NCBI GenBank assembly: GCA_947627905.1
Contig: CANQXX010000002.1
Location: forward strand, 58,869-122,868
Direction of reading: 5' to 3'
From: an uncultured Clostridia bacterium
GTDB lineage: Bacteria; Bacillota; Clostridia; Oscillospirales; Ruminococcaceae
Length of the DNA: 64,000 bases
Positions 43,942 to 52,340 of this stretch are shown piece after piece. Within the stretch, counting starts at the first letter, position 1. Every line of letters begins with the position of its first letter. The notes below the pieces were generated by a model. It worked only from the letters and a program-made list of their open reading frames with translations, ran no database searches and was not told the DNA's origin. The translations under genes and the position numbers were made by a program.

Positions 43942-45540
43942 TTATTCGCCGGATCTTATTCTTGCGGTCATAAGCTCTTCCAGTTCTTTTGCACCGTTAT
44001 TTTCACACCATTCGGTGACCTCAGCCCATTTGCCATCGAACTCTTCTTCGGAACACGTTATTGAATTGCGTATCTCGGTTTTCATATAAGTTTCAAGGGT
44101 TTCCAACAGAATACTTTCTTCGCTCATTGCAGGAATATCATAATCGCTTATCAGGGTTCTGTTTATTTCCGGGAGTTCATCTGCCGACGGGAAAAGATCA
44201 GCAAAGGTTTTTATTCCGTAGCCGTCAAGTGTAGCCCGTTCTTCGTCTGAATATCCGGCGATAATATCTTCAAGAAGCGGAGAAATATAGTTTCCGTTCT
44301 GATTCTTTTCGGTAACGCTTATCATAGGAAACGGCTCTGCGTACCGCGCATAGAAATTTTCACCGTTATAGTCTGCCATTATTATATCCTGAGCTTCATC
44401 GCTGCACCACCAGTCAAGAAAACGGAAAGCTCTTTCGGGTTCGGAACAGTATTTTGTTATGCCTATTCCGGGAGAAACGGAAAAATCATTATATTCCGCT
44501 GTAAACATCGTTTTCATTCCGCTTTCCAGTGTGACCGGGAGGGGACAGTAGACATCATCATAGTCCTCCGGCAGTCCTGCAATGGCAATAACTCCTCCGC
44601 GGGATATCTTATCATAATATGCTCCTTCTTTAAGCGAATACGAATCACTGTCAAGCAGACCGGTATTATACATATGGTTCAGCCATTTTATAAATTTTCC
44701 GGCATTTGGATCGAGCCACTTATATGACGCTTCTCCGGTCTCTTCATTTACAATAAATTCTCCGTCGTTAGGATATCCGAGGACGTAATTTACCCGTTCG
44801 CTTATGGTCTTTTCATAAAGCTGTATAGGACCTCCGCAAAGCAGCAGTCCGGTGTTACCGGAATGGTTCTCCATATATTCCGAAATGCACGCTTCAAGGT
44901 CGGATACGGTTTTTATATCCGGATAACCGGTCTCCTCCAGCACATCATGACGTATGCTGAATGTTCCTTCGGGCAGAAGTACGGCAGGAGCTGAACCTCC
45001 TGTTCCGAAAGTATATATATTGCCGTCCTGCGACGTGAGAGAACTGAAATATTTTCCATAAAGATTACTGAAATTCTTGCCATACGGCGTAACATAGTCG
45101 TTAATTGGAATAATTTCTCCGCTTTCTATAAGCTCCTGAGTATCATATCCGGCATAGATAAGATCTGGCTTTGTCTCGCTCTCGGAAAGAACGTCGGATG
45201 GCGTTTCATCGTTAAATACAGTGATTTCAAGTGTAACTCCGGTGACTTTGGTTATCTGTTCGGCTGCGGTATCGTCAAACGGAATGTCGTCATAATCGCC
45301 GAAAATGAATAATGAAAGTGTTATAGGTGAGGTATCCATAGGCGGGATATCAGCTTGATCGGGCGTCTCGGTCTGTGAAACGGTAGTATTTTCAGATATA
45401 TCCGCCGGGACATTTACCGTTTCGCCGGATAAAGACGTATCTGAAGTTTCTTCGGAGCTGCCGCTGCATGAACACATTGCCGCCGCTAAAAACATGGCGG
45501 CTGATGCAGAAAAAAATTTTTTTAAACGTTTTGAGATCAT
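43942..45540 (-). CDS. Extracellular solute-binding lipoprotein
   Basis: A protein of 532 residues with a lipoprotein signal (KRLKKFFSASAAMFLAAAMCSC) and then an Asp/Thr/Ser-rich spacer. The mature domain looks like a family 1 ABC solute-binding protein: ITLSLFIFGDYDDIPFDDTAAEQITKVTGVTLEITVFND at its start, and GIGITKYCSEPERAFRFLDWWCSDEAQDIIMADYNGE in the second lobe. Such proteins usually bind sugars or oligosaccharides. No permease or ATPase gene is adjacent, so it is an orphan here. Two Cys near the lipobox leave the exact cleavage site open. Confidence 0.8.
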   Translation of the reverse strand: MISKRLKKFFSASAAMFLAAAMCSCSGSSEETSDTSLSGETVNVPADISENTTVSQTETPDQADIPPMDTSPITLSLFIFGDYDDIPFDDTAAEQITKVTGVTLEITVFNDETPSDVLSESETKPDLIYAGYDTQELIESGEIIPINDYVTPYGKNFSNLYGKYFSSLTSQDGNIYTFGTGGSAPAVLLPEGTFSIRHDVLEETGYPDIKTVSDLEACISEYMENHSGNTGLLLCGGPIQLYEKTISERVNYVLGYPNDGEFIVNEETGEASYKWLDPNAGKFIKWLNHMYNTGLLDSDSYSLKEGAYYDKISRGGVIAIAGLPEDYDDVYCPLPVTLESGMKTMFTAEYNDFSVSPGIGITKYCSEPERAFRFLDWWCSDEAQDIIMADYNGENFYARYAEPFPMISVTEKNQNGNYISPLLEDIIAGYSDEERATLDGYGIKTFADLFPSADELPEINRTLISDYDIPAMSEESILLETLETYMKTEIRNSITCSEEEFDGKWAEVTEWCENNGAKELEELMTARIRSGE

Positions 45541-45702
45541 AAAACAGCTTCTTTCTGTAATAATAGTTGCTATATAATTACTTTACCTCAATTTTACAGC
45601 TATTAAAATACAATAATTTCACTTTATTTCATATAAAAATCAGACATTTGAGACCGTGACATATTTTTATGATTGGAAAATGACGGAAAATAAAAATAAT
45701 GC

Positions 45703-45731
45703 TTGAAAAACGGTAAAGTTTGTAGTATAAT
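45703..45731 (+). promoter_or_regulatory. Sigma-A promoter of the SGNH hydrolase gene
   Basis: TTGAAA at 45703-45708, a 17-bp spacer, TATAAT at 45726-45731, 67 bp upstream of the start codon. The 258-bp intergenic region is otherwise AT-rich without other clear structure. Confidence 0.75.
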
Positions 45732-45798
45732 AATATAGCTACGGTATATTAGCTTATTATGGTGATATTACCTGTATTTTTTGTATGAGGGTGTAATT

Positions 45799-46815
45799 AT
45801 GGCTCGCTCCAACAGCAGAACTACTCCTGCCGACACAGCAGCGCTTTTTGCGATGATAGTGCTTATTGCTGCTGTGCTGGTTTTATCCGGAATATATTAT
45901 TTGCGGCTTAACGGATATTTTCAGTCCGACGCCGCTGCAGCAGAAAATACCGTTCCTAATGTTATTGAAACAGAGGAAAATGCTGCCGCTGAGACGACTG
46001 CAACGGTCACAACAGTATCTGAAACTTCAATGCCGGCAGTTACTTCTTCCGAAACTACCGTGATATCCGAATCCGAAACAGAGGAAACTTCTGATACAGA
46101 TGCAACAAGCAACCCGGCTATCCCTGCTCCCACGGAATACGACAAGGAATTTTATGATAATGTGCTCATGATAGGCGATTCTCTTTCTGTGGGATTTGTA
46201 AATTACGGCTATCTGAAAAAAGAAAACGTATTTGCGCAGCTTGGTCTTACTCCTGCTTCGGTAATGACCACGGATATTGACGAGCAAAGTGTTTATGATA
46301 AAGCTGTAGAGCTTTCTCCGGAATATATATGCATAATGCTTGGAACTAATGGTCTTTCTTACCTTTCGGAGGATTATATGGCGGATAAAATGGGAGAATT
46401 TATCGACGCTCTTGCCGGAATTTGTCCCGATGCAGAAATAGCAGTTATATCCATACCGCCCGTAACAGCCGAGCATGAAGAAGAAAAACCCGAAAAGCTC
46501 ATAAATATAAGTATGTACAATGCCCATATAAAAAGAGTTGCAGATGAAAAAACCGTAAAATTCGTTGATACTTATTCGCTATTGCAGGGAATTACAGGAT
46601 ATCTTGCAGATGATTATGCTGAAAATGACGGATTGCACTTCAAAGCAGCCGCATATCCTGTTATACTGAGCGCGATACAGACGGCATTTATCGGCGATGA
46701 AACCGTTACTGAAAGCACAGCGGAAACGGTTACTGTGTGGGAACCCGGAACAAGCACCTCAATTCCGCCTGTTCAGACGGAAGAAACAGAAACGGGCATT
46801 ACTATCGTTGTTTAA
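45799..46815 (+). CDS. Membrane-anchored SGNH/GDSL hydrolase
   Basis: A protein of 338 residues. An N-terminal membrane helix (TAALFAMIVLIAAVLVLSGIYYL) is followed by a Thr/Ser/Glu-rich spacer of about 80 residues and an extracellular SGNH domain: block I VLMIGDSLSVGF, block III IMLGTNGLSYL and block V DGLHFKAAAYP with the catalytic Asp/His. The C-terminus again is Thr-rich. Family members act as cell-wall or exopolysaccharide acylesterases. The ATG at 45799 follows GAGGGTG. A small lipoprotein gene follows after 47 bp. Confidence 0.8.
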   Translation: MARSNSRTTPADTAALFAMIVLIAAVLVLSGIYYLRLNGYFQSDAAAAENTVPNVIETEENAAAETTATVTTVSETSMPAVTSSETTVISESETEETSDTDATSNPAIPAPTEYDKEFYDNVLMIGDSLSVGFVNYGYLKKENVFAQLGLTPASVMTTDIDEQSVYDKAVELSPEYICIMLGTNGLSYLSEDYMADKMGEFIDALAGICPDAEIAVISIPPVTAEHEEEKPEKLINISMYNAHIKRVADEKTVKFVDTYSLLQGITGYLADDYAENDGLHFKAAAYPVILSAIQTAFIGDETVTESTAETVTVWEPGTSTSIPPVQTEETETGITIVV

Positions 46816-46862
46816 GAATAATATTATTTGTATTTACTTTAAACCTGAAAGGAACATTACTA

Positions 46863-47396
46863 ATGAAAAAAATTATCATAACTTTATCCGTTCTGGCGAC
46901 AATGGCTTTTACCGCATGTGAAAGCGTAAATGACGATGCTGTGCCGGTCAACGGAACTCCTGATGAAACAACAGCGGCTTCTGTATCTGTTGAAAGCGCA
47001 GAACCTGCGTCGTCAGCTTCTGCTGCGGATATTACCGCTGCTGTTATGGCTGAGATCGAAATAACTTCTGCTGCCGAAAAAACCTCCGAAGATATAGGCG
47101 CTTTCTATGATGTGGATACTTCCGCCATTGCGGATATGTCCGTGTTTATTTGCGGAAGCGGAGCATATCCGGACGAATTAGCGGTATTCAAGTTTAACGA
47201 TCCCGACAGTGCTTCGGCAGGCGCAGAAGCTGTAAAAAAACGTCTTGAAAATCAGACAGAGCTTTATACCGATTATACTCCTGACGAAGTATATAAGCTC
47301 GAAGACGCAAACATTATTGAAAAGGACAATTGGGTCATTCTGACGGTCTGCTCTGATAACGCCAGAGCGGCTGAGATAATCGAAGAACTTATCTGA
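46863..47396 (+). CDS. DUF4358-like lipoprotein
   Basis: A protein of 177 residues with a lipoprotein signal (KKIIITLSVLATMAFTAC; Cys at about 19), an Ala/Ser/Thr-rich spacer, and a C-terminal domain resembling DUF4358: FYDVDTSAIADMSVFICGSGAYPDELAVFKFNDPDSASAGAEAVKKRLENQTELYTDYTPDEVYKLEDANIIEKDNWVILTVCSDN. This family is common in gut Clostridia, often next to SGNH or acyltransferase genes, with unknown function. The ATG at 46863 follows AAAGGAAC; upstream in-frame codons lie in the end of the SGNH gene. Confidence 0.72.
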   Translation: MKKIIITLSVLATMAFTACESVNDDAVPVNGTPDETTAASVSVESAEPASSASAADITAAVMAEIEITSAAEKTSEDIGAFYDVDTSAIADMSVFICGSGAYPDELAVFKFNDPDSASAGAEAVKKRLENQTELYTDYTPDEVYKLEDANIIEKDNWVILTVCSDNARAAEIIEELI

Positions 47397-47427
47397 AAAA
47401 TAAGATCATGAAAGCAGGGCTGACGGT

Positions 47428-48258
47428 ATGATAATTACGGCTGTAGGAATAGGACTTATCGGCGGATCTTTGTGCAAAGCTATAAAAAAGCATACAAATC
47501 ATACAGTCTATGGCATTGACCTTAACAAGGAAACTGTCGCAATGGCGCTTTCACAGAATGCTATTGACGCGGATACCGATGATCTTGGTCTTGCCGATAT
47601 AACAATAGTTTCGCTGTATCCTACCGATACCATAGATTACATTATTTCAAATGCAGATAAATTCAAAGAGGGAAGCATTGTCATTGACACCTGCGGCATA
47701 AAAAAAGCCGTTGTTGACAGCGTTACCCCTGTACTTGAAAAGCACGGAGTAACTTTTATAGGCTGTCACCCAATGGCGGGACGTGAATTTTCAGGTTTTG
47801 AATATTCTCTTGACAATCTTTTCGATACGGCAAGTTTTATAATCACTCCGTCGGAAAGCGTACCGCGGGCTAAGCTTAATCTGCTTGAGGATTTTGCATA
47901 TTCGATAAATTTCAAGAAAGTAGTTTTTGCTTCTCCTGAAGAACACGATCAGATAATAGCTTTTACGAGCCAGCTTGCTCATGTTGTTTCAAATGCTTAT
48001 ATAAAAAGTCCTACGCATCAGAAACAGCTTGGATTCAGTGCCGGAAGTTTTCAGGATCTGACCCGTGTGGCAAAACTGAATGAGGTCATGTGGACGCCTC
48101 TTTTCATGCTGAACAAAAAGCCGCTTTGCTTTGAGATAGATTTTATAATCGAACGCCTTAAAGAATACCGCGACGCCATGCTGAACGATGACAGCGAGCG
48201 CCTTAAAAAGCTTCTTAAAGAGGGCAGGATACTGAAAGAGGAAACAAAACAGTTATAA
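47428..48258 (+). CDS. tyrA: Prephenate dehydrogenase
   Basis: An NAD(P)-dependent oxidoreductase of 276 residues that converts prephenate to 4-hydroxyphenylpyruvate on the tyrosine pathway. It has an N-terminal Rossmann motif (VGIGLIGGSLCKAI), DLNKETV, the VIDTCGIKKAV block, GCHPMAGREFSGFEYS (substrate-binding His), and AFTSQLAHVVSNAY. It lacks the chorismate mutase and ACT domains found in some TyrA proteins. Other aromatic pathway genes are not in the window. Confidence 0.9.
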   Translation: MIITAVGIGLIGGSLCKAIKKHTNHTVYGIDLNKETVAMALSQNAIDADTDDLGLADITIVSLYPTDTIDYIISNADKFKEGSIVIDTCGIKKAVVDSVTPVLEKHGVTFIGCHPMAGREFSGFEYSLDNLFDTASFIITPSESVPRAKLNLLEDFAYSINFKKVVFASPEEHDQIIAFTSQLAHVVSNAYIKSPTHQKQLGFSAGSFQDLTRVAKLNEVMWTPLFMLNKKPLCFEIDFIIERLKEYRDAMLNDDSERLKKLLKEGRILKEETKQL

Positions 48259-48289
48259 AAAAATCCGTACATAAAATGTACGGATTTTT
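48259..48289. terminator. Bidirectional terminator between tyrA and carD
   Basis: A perfect 14-bp stem (48259-48272 with 48276-48289) with an AAA loop; A- and T-rich arm ends make it act on both strands. Confidence 0.92.
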
Positions 48290-48292
48290 GTC

Positions 48293-48799
48293 TTATGCCT
48301 TAGAAGCAGTCAGGCGTTCGTGAATGAAATTTTCCACATCATCAACTTTTATTCCGAGAACTATGGAAAATTCACGGTTAATAAGATTTTCCGCTGCATT
48401 GAAGGCTTTTTCATCGGAAGCAATAAGCTGCTTGCCGTCCTCGGAACGTCTGCGCCGTTCCTCATATATAGATTTCATCATTCCTATTATTCCGTAAAAA
48501 TCATCGTTTCTGAGCATTGCTCCGAACTGTTCTTTGCGGATATTTTTGTCATTGAACCATATACCTTTTGCATTTGGCATTGAATCTATTATATTGTAAA
48601 TTTCTTCTTTTGTAAGAAGTTTTCTCACGTTGCTTTCCATGCTGTCGGCAGGAACATAGTATGTTGAATTGACCGAATCAACGGGAATTAGCTTGCAGTA
48701 TTCCTTTCCGTTCTTGCCGTCGAAACACCTTTCTATTTTTTCTGCAATGCGGCATATTTCTCCGGAACCATAAACAACATATTCACCAATGCTGAACAT
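48293..48799 (-). CDS. CarD/TRCF-domain transcription regulator
   Basis: A protein of 168 residues. It opens with FSIGEYVVYGSGEICRIAEKIERCFDGKNGKEYCKLIPVDSVNSTYYVPADSMES, the CarD_TRCF RNA-polymerase interaction domain that binds the beta subunit. The C-terminal helical domain (GMMKSIYEERRRRSEDGKQLIASDEKAFNAAENLINREFSIVLGI) matches the DNA-contacting half of CarD. It modulates promoter open-complex stability. GAAAGGAG precedes the ATG. It has a strong promoter with a palindrome around the -10. Confidence 0.88.
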   Translation of the reverse strand: MFSIGEYVVYGSGEICRIAEKIERCFDGKNGKEYCKLIPVDSVNSTYYVPADSMESNVRKLLTKEEIYNIIDSMPNAKGIWFNDKNIRKEQFGAMLRNDDFYGIIGMMKSIYEERRRRSEDGKQLIASDEKAFNAAENLINREFSIVLGIKVDDVENFIHERLTASKA

Positions 48800-48829
48800 G
48801 AGGGTACACTCCTTTCATTCTATGCTTTA

Positions 48830-48858
48830 ATTATAGCATAAATTACGGGAGATTTCAA
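48830..48858 (-). promoter_or_regulatory. Sigma-A promoter of carD with palindromic -10 region
   Basis: Minus strand: TTGAAA (48858-48853), a 17-bp spacer, TATAAT (48835-48830). An inverted repeat TATGCT/AGCATA (48821-48826 and 48835-48840) brackets the -10 and may be an operator. Confidence 0.75.
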
Positions 48859-48943
48859 AGGCACTTTTGCACAAATTCAGCAATTGCATGATTGGGCAGT
48901 TTTATAATAAAAAGCGGCTGTCAGTTAAGTACAGCCGCAGATA

Positions 48944-49486
48944 TTATTTGAATTTTCTCAGAAAAGTCGGTCGGAACCATTTTTTGTAACTCATGATAAG
49001 TAAAGTCAGCGTGTAATCATAGAAAAGGAATATCAGGTTTCCTGCAATTATAAGAGCCGGTATCAGCCATTTATTGTAAAATCCAAATTCTTCAAAAAGA
49101 TCAAGCGTGCCAAGAATGTTCATAAGCGTATAGAAAATTATTATTATTGAAATATTGAATGCTGCCAACTTGCATATCCACCCGAGAGCCTTGCTTTTTA
49201 TCTTTTCAAAGAATGATTTTGCGACCGGGTAATATCCGAACAGAAACGTAAAGAACAGCCACGCTTCCTTATCCGGAGTTACGAAAAATGAAAGTACCGC
49301 TACCGACGCATATGTTACAAAAGACCACGACGTACTTACTTCTATCGCAACAACGGTTATAAGTACTCCCGCAAAAAGCGGAAGAGTGATATTCAAAGGA
49401 GGAAATACTGCCGTAAGGAACATAAGCAGCAGGCAAAGCGCGGATACTATTCCGCCAAGCGATACTTTATAACTAACTTTTTTCAT
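48944..49486 (-). CDS. Hypothetical polytopic membrane protein
   Basis: A protein of 180 residues with about five membrane helices (LGGIVSALCLLLMFLTAVF, NITLPLFAGVLITVVAIEV, FVTYASVAVLSFFV, ISIIIIFYTLMNIL, WLIPALIIAGNLIFLFYDYTLTLLI). The first helices, with a VFPPLN turn and FVTPDKEAWLFFTFLFGYYPVAK, resemble small ECF-substrate-binding-like membrane proteins, but I cannot assign a ligand. The ATG at 49486 follows GAGGATAA. It lies 13 bp after the J-domain-like gene and ends the minus-strand cluster. Confidence 0.68.
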   Translation of the reverse strand: MKKVSYKVSLGGIVSALCLLLMFLTAVFPPLNITLPLFAGVLITVVAIEVSTSWSFVTYASVAVLSFFVTPDKEAWLFFTFLFGYYPVAKSFFEKIKSKALGWICKLAAFNISIIIIFYTLMNILGTLDLFEEFGFYNKWLIPALIIAGNLIFLFYDYTLTLLIMSYKKWFRPTFLRKFK

Positions 49487-49499
49487 ATTTATCCTCTGT

Positions 49500-50063
49500 T
49501 CAGCAGCATGGTATAAAATCTCCGCCCATACATTCACAGCAGCAGTCGGTACATATCAGACCATTGCATATATCGCATACGGAACACCCTCCGATAGGTC
49601 TTACATCGCTTCCGAAAGTCTGATCGTTCGGATCACCGCGCATATATCCCTTTTTGCTTTCACGCATATGTCTGAATGCGGAATTATATTCGGGATTGTA
49701 AGGCTCCATTCTGCAAGCCTGTTCAAAGTTTGAATATGCGTCGTTGAGCCAGCCCTTGGCATAGCATATGCTGCCGTTAAGAAAATACCATTCGGCGGTC
49801 CTTTCCTGTTCAGATGCAAGCATAGATGAAGCGTCGTCATAATTTCCTATGCTTATCAGACGTCTTACTTCTTTATAGATGTTTGTGCCGGCTTGACCGG
49901 CTCCTCCGCGGCGTGAGTTCATTATAGAATCGTATGCGTCGGTAAATTCGGAAATTTTTTCGTCATTTCCTGCATATTGTCTTATAAGCTCTTTGTATAC
50001 GGCTTTTACTTCGTCATCTGAAGCCGACGGAGAAACGCCGAGTATTCTGTAAGGGTCATTCAT
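49500..50063 (-). CDS. J-domain-like protein with TPR-like helices and Cys-rich tail; HPD motif absent
   Basis: A protein of 187 residues. Residues 2-50 align with a J domain (DPYRILGVSPSASDDEVKAVYKELIRQY..), but where the Hsp70-stimulating HPD should follow there is AGN (31-33), so it is probably not a DnaK co-chaperone in the usual way. Helices like a TPR pair follow (EWYFLNGSICYAKGWLNDAYSNFEQACRMEPYN). The C-terminal tail is very Cys-rich (CSVCDICNGLICTDCCCECMGG) and may bind zinc or be acylated. It overlaps the DUF5685-like gene by 8 bp. Confidence 0.78.
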   Translation of the reverse strand: MNDPYRILGVSPSASDDEVKAVYKELIRQYAGNDEKISEFTDAYDSIMNSRRGGAGQAGTNIYKEVRRLISIGNYDDASSMLASEQERTAEWYFLNGSICYAKGWLNDAYSNFEQACRMEPYNPEYNSAFRHMRESKKGYMRGDPNDQTFGSDVRPIGGCSVCDICNGLICTDCCCECMGGDFIPCC

Positions 50064-50946
50064 TCCGAGTGTCTCCTTTCGTTCCTTTATCTTCTTTTTT
50101 TCTTATTATATCATAAAAAACGTTTTTCAGTCCCAGATATACGATATTGTCCGTTATAGGCTTGAACCTTTTCAGATCAAGCTGTACATAACAGTCAGCC
50201 AGCGCTCCGAGAGTGAAATTGATACTATCCTCGGCTTTTGTTTTTATAAGCGGAAGGTCAAGATCGTTCACTGTCTTGTTTCCGAGAATAAGAGGATTGA
50301 ACCCGTTGGATTTGAAATCTTTTTCCACATCGTCAAAAGCATCGGTGATATAGACATATCTTCCAAGCAGATATCCGAAACGCTGCAATATCCGTTTTTC
50401 ATCGTTATTTTCGCTGAGCCCTGATGAAATTTTGCCCAGAATGTTTGAAAACGGATCGGAAGCCCGGTCTATTGATTTGCAGTTTTCTTTTTCGAGCCGG
50501 CTCTGACGTTCTATTTGTTCGGCGATGTATTCCGAAAGCTCCGGATAAGCTGAAGCAGCTTTTTTGTAAGCTCTTTTTACGAACAGCAGCATAAACAGCG
50601 GCGGCAGCTTGCCTAAAAAGCGTTTGTCAGCAAGGTCGTCTTTTATTTTATGGTAAATAAGCAAAGAAGCCGCGGCGGCGGTATAGTCAAGACCGGTATC
50701 CGTTCTGATACATGGGGTCTTTCTGAGAGGGTGAACGGCGCACCTGCATGAACACATTTCAGCGTCTGAGCCGTTCAGTGCCAGAGCCATAAGTCCGAGA
50801 AAAGCAAAGTCATAACTGAGCGTCATTCTTGCGGCAATTCCGTATTTTTTTCCAAGAGTTCTGCAAAGTCCGCAATAGACAGCCCTGTATGTTTCAAATT
50901 CGCATATTCTCATCTGCGGTTTGAATGGTTTTACATATCCGAACAT
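50056..50946 (-). CDS. DUF5685-like protein
   Basis: A mostly helical protein of 296 residues. It starts with MFGYVKPFKPQMRICEFETYRAVYCGLCRTLGKKYG, a Cys-containing opening typical of DUF5685 in Firmicutes. A further CSCRCAVHPLRKTPC Cys cluster is followed by paired DD-type helical segments (HKIKDDLADKRF, YITDAFDDVEKDF) reminiscent of an all-alpha isoprenoid-synthase-like fold. Function unknown. The ATG at 50946 follows GGAGAATG. It is first in a three-gene cluster with the J-like and membrane proteins, and a consensus promoter precedes it. Confidence 0.75.
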   Translation of the reverse strand: MFGYVKPFKPQMRICEFETYRAVYCGLCRTLGKKYGIAARMTLSYDFAFLGLMALALNGSDAEMCSCRCAVHPLRKTPCIRTDTGLDYTAAAASLLIYHKIKDDLADKRFLGKLPPLFMLLFVKRAYKKAASAYPELSEYIAEQIERQSRLEKENCKSIDRASDPFSNILGKISSGLSENNDEKRILQRFGYLLGRYVYITDAFDDVEKDFKSNGFNPLILGNKTVNDLDLPLIKTKAEDSINFTLGALADCYVQLDLKRFKPITDNIVYLGLKNVFYDIIRKKEDKGTKGDTRNE

Positions 50947-50977
50947 AACATTCTCCAATTAATGATATCTGTAAATG

Positions 50978-51006
50978 ATTATAACATATTCTTCCTGATA
51001 TGTCAA
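50978..51006 (-). promoter_or_regulatory. Consensus sigma-A promoter of the DUF5685-J-like cluster
   Basis: Minus strand: TTGACA (51006-51001), a 17-bp spacer, TATAAT (50983-50978); both hexamers are exact consensus. Confidence 0.82.
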
Positions 51007-51072
51007 ATAGTCCTTTAATATGCTTGTCTAAAAATATCCCGATATGCATATGATTAACCGGGAGGTTATTTT

Positions 51073-52230
51073 ATGCGAAAAAATTTTTTAATGCGGTTTT
51101 TATATGTATTTCAGGCGATAATTATAATGACAGCCTCATTATGTACGGATACCCATGCCGATAATGAAGAAGATGAGCGCCTTCTATGCGAAGTACTTAT
51201 GGAAGCATCAAGCGGAACGGTAATAGAAAGCATCAACGGCGATATTCCTGTTCCTGTTGGTACTGCTGCAAAACTTATGACGGTGCTTATTGCTGCCGAA
51301 AAGGTCAAAAGCGGAGAGCTTCCTTTGGAAAAAGCACTTAAAACGTCGGCTTATGCCAATTCCATGCAGGGAGCACAGATATGGCTGATGCCGGGTGAGG
51401 AGATAACCATTGACGAGCTTTTCAGATCCGTAATAATAGGAAATGCCAATGATGCCGCTGCCGTTCTGGCGGAAGAGATCGGCGGCTCGTCGGACGGATT
51501 TACCGGACTTATGAATGAGAAAGCTAAAGAGATCGGAATGGAAAACACTTCCTTTACAAATTTTAACGGATATTATGACGACGATAAGCAGATATCTTCG
51601 GCAAAGGATATAGCTATCCTTTGCGCAGAACTGTCGGAATATAAATTCCTGAAAGAATATTTTACCTGCTGGCATGATTTTGTACGGAACGGTCAGACGG
51701 AACTTGTAAATTCCAATACTCTTGTAAGATCATATAAGGGCATTATCGGATTTAAAGCAGGATATACCGAACATTCCGGATATTTTGCCGCCTGCGGCGC
51801 TGAACGTGACGGGGTAACGTATATTTCGGTGGTTATTGGCAGCGGCGATGAAGAATACGCTCTTTCGGAAGCCGGACGGCTGATGAATACAGGATTTTCC
51901 GGCTATATGGTATTTACTCCCGGACTTCCCGATGATATCCCGGAAAGTATACCCGTAAAGGGCGGAATGGTACGGGAAGTGCCTTTGTCATATGGCAGCG
52001 TGAAAAATGTTGTTCTGCCTAACGGAGCGGCAGATTCGATATCTTCACGGGTAATAATCACGGATTTCCTTTATGCCCCGGTGGAAAAAGGGGACAAAGC
52101 AGGAGAGATACAGTTCCTGCGCGGAGAAAAAATGATGTTCTCGGTAGATATCCTTGCTGCCGGACCTGTGGAAAAAATGTCGGCATTAAAGGCGTTGGTC
52201 ATTATTATCAAAAAACTTTTAACATTTTAG
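51073..52230 (+). CDS. DacF-like D-alanyl-D-alanine carboxypeptidase (S11) with altered active-site motifs
   Basis: An exported protein of 385 residues (signal peptide about 1-29, FLYVFQAIIIMTASLCTDTHA). The penicillin-binding S11 fold is recognisable: the LMEASSGTVIESINGDIPVPVGTAAKLMT block, LMNEKAKEIGMENTSFTNFNGY and a C-terminal beta domain. The three catalytic motifs deviate: SxxK is TAAK (Thr64-Lys67), SxN is NAN (124-126) and KTG is KAG (228-230). It may be a non-catalytic or weakly active member. It would act outside the membrane on peptidoglycan stem peptides. GGGAGG precedes the ATG. Confidence 0.82.
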   Translation: MRKNFLMRFLYVFQAIIIMTASLCTDTHADNEEDERLLCEVLMEASSGTVIESINGDIPVPVGTAAKLMTVLIAAEKVKSGELPLEKALKTSAYANSMQGAQIWLMPGEEITIDELFRSVIIGNANDAAAVLAEEIGGSSDGFTGLMNEKAKEIGMENTSFTNFNGYYDDDKQISSAKDIAILCAELSEYKFLKEYFTCWHDFVRNGQTELVNSNTLVRSYKGIIGFKAGYTEHSGYFAACGAERDGVTYISVVIGSGDEEYALSEAGRLMNTGFSGYMVFTPGLPDDIPESIPVKGGMVREVPLSYGSVKNVVLPNGAADSISSRVIITDFLYAPVEKGDKAGEIQFLRGEKMMFSVDILAAGPVEKMSALKALVIIIKKLLTF

Positions 52231-52279
52231 TAAGACTGACCAAAAGTTGCTCGTTTTTCAGGTTATCTTGAGAAAATCA

Positions 52280-52308
52280 TTGCAAATTTTTTGAATTTAT
52301 AGTAAAAT
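52280..52308 (+). promoter_or_regulatory. Sigma-A promoter of pgi
   Basis: TTGCAA at 52280-52285, a 17-bp spacer, TAAAAT at 52303-52308, 32 bp before the start codon. Confidence 0.72.
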
Positions 52309-52340
52309 TAGAGTATGAATAACTTTAGGAGGAGAAGGTC

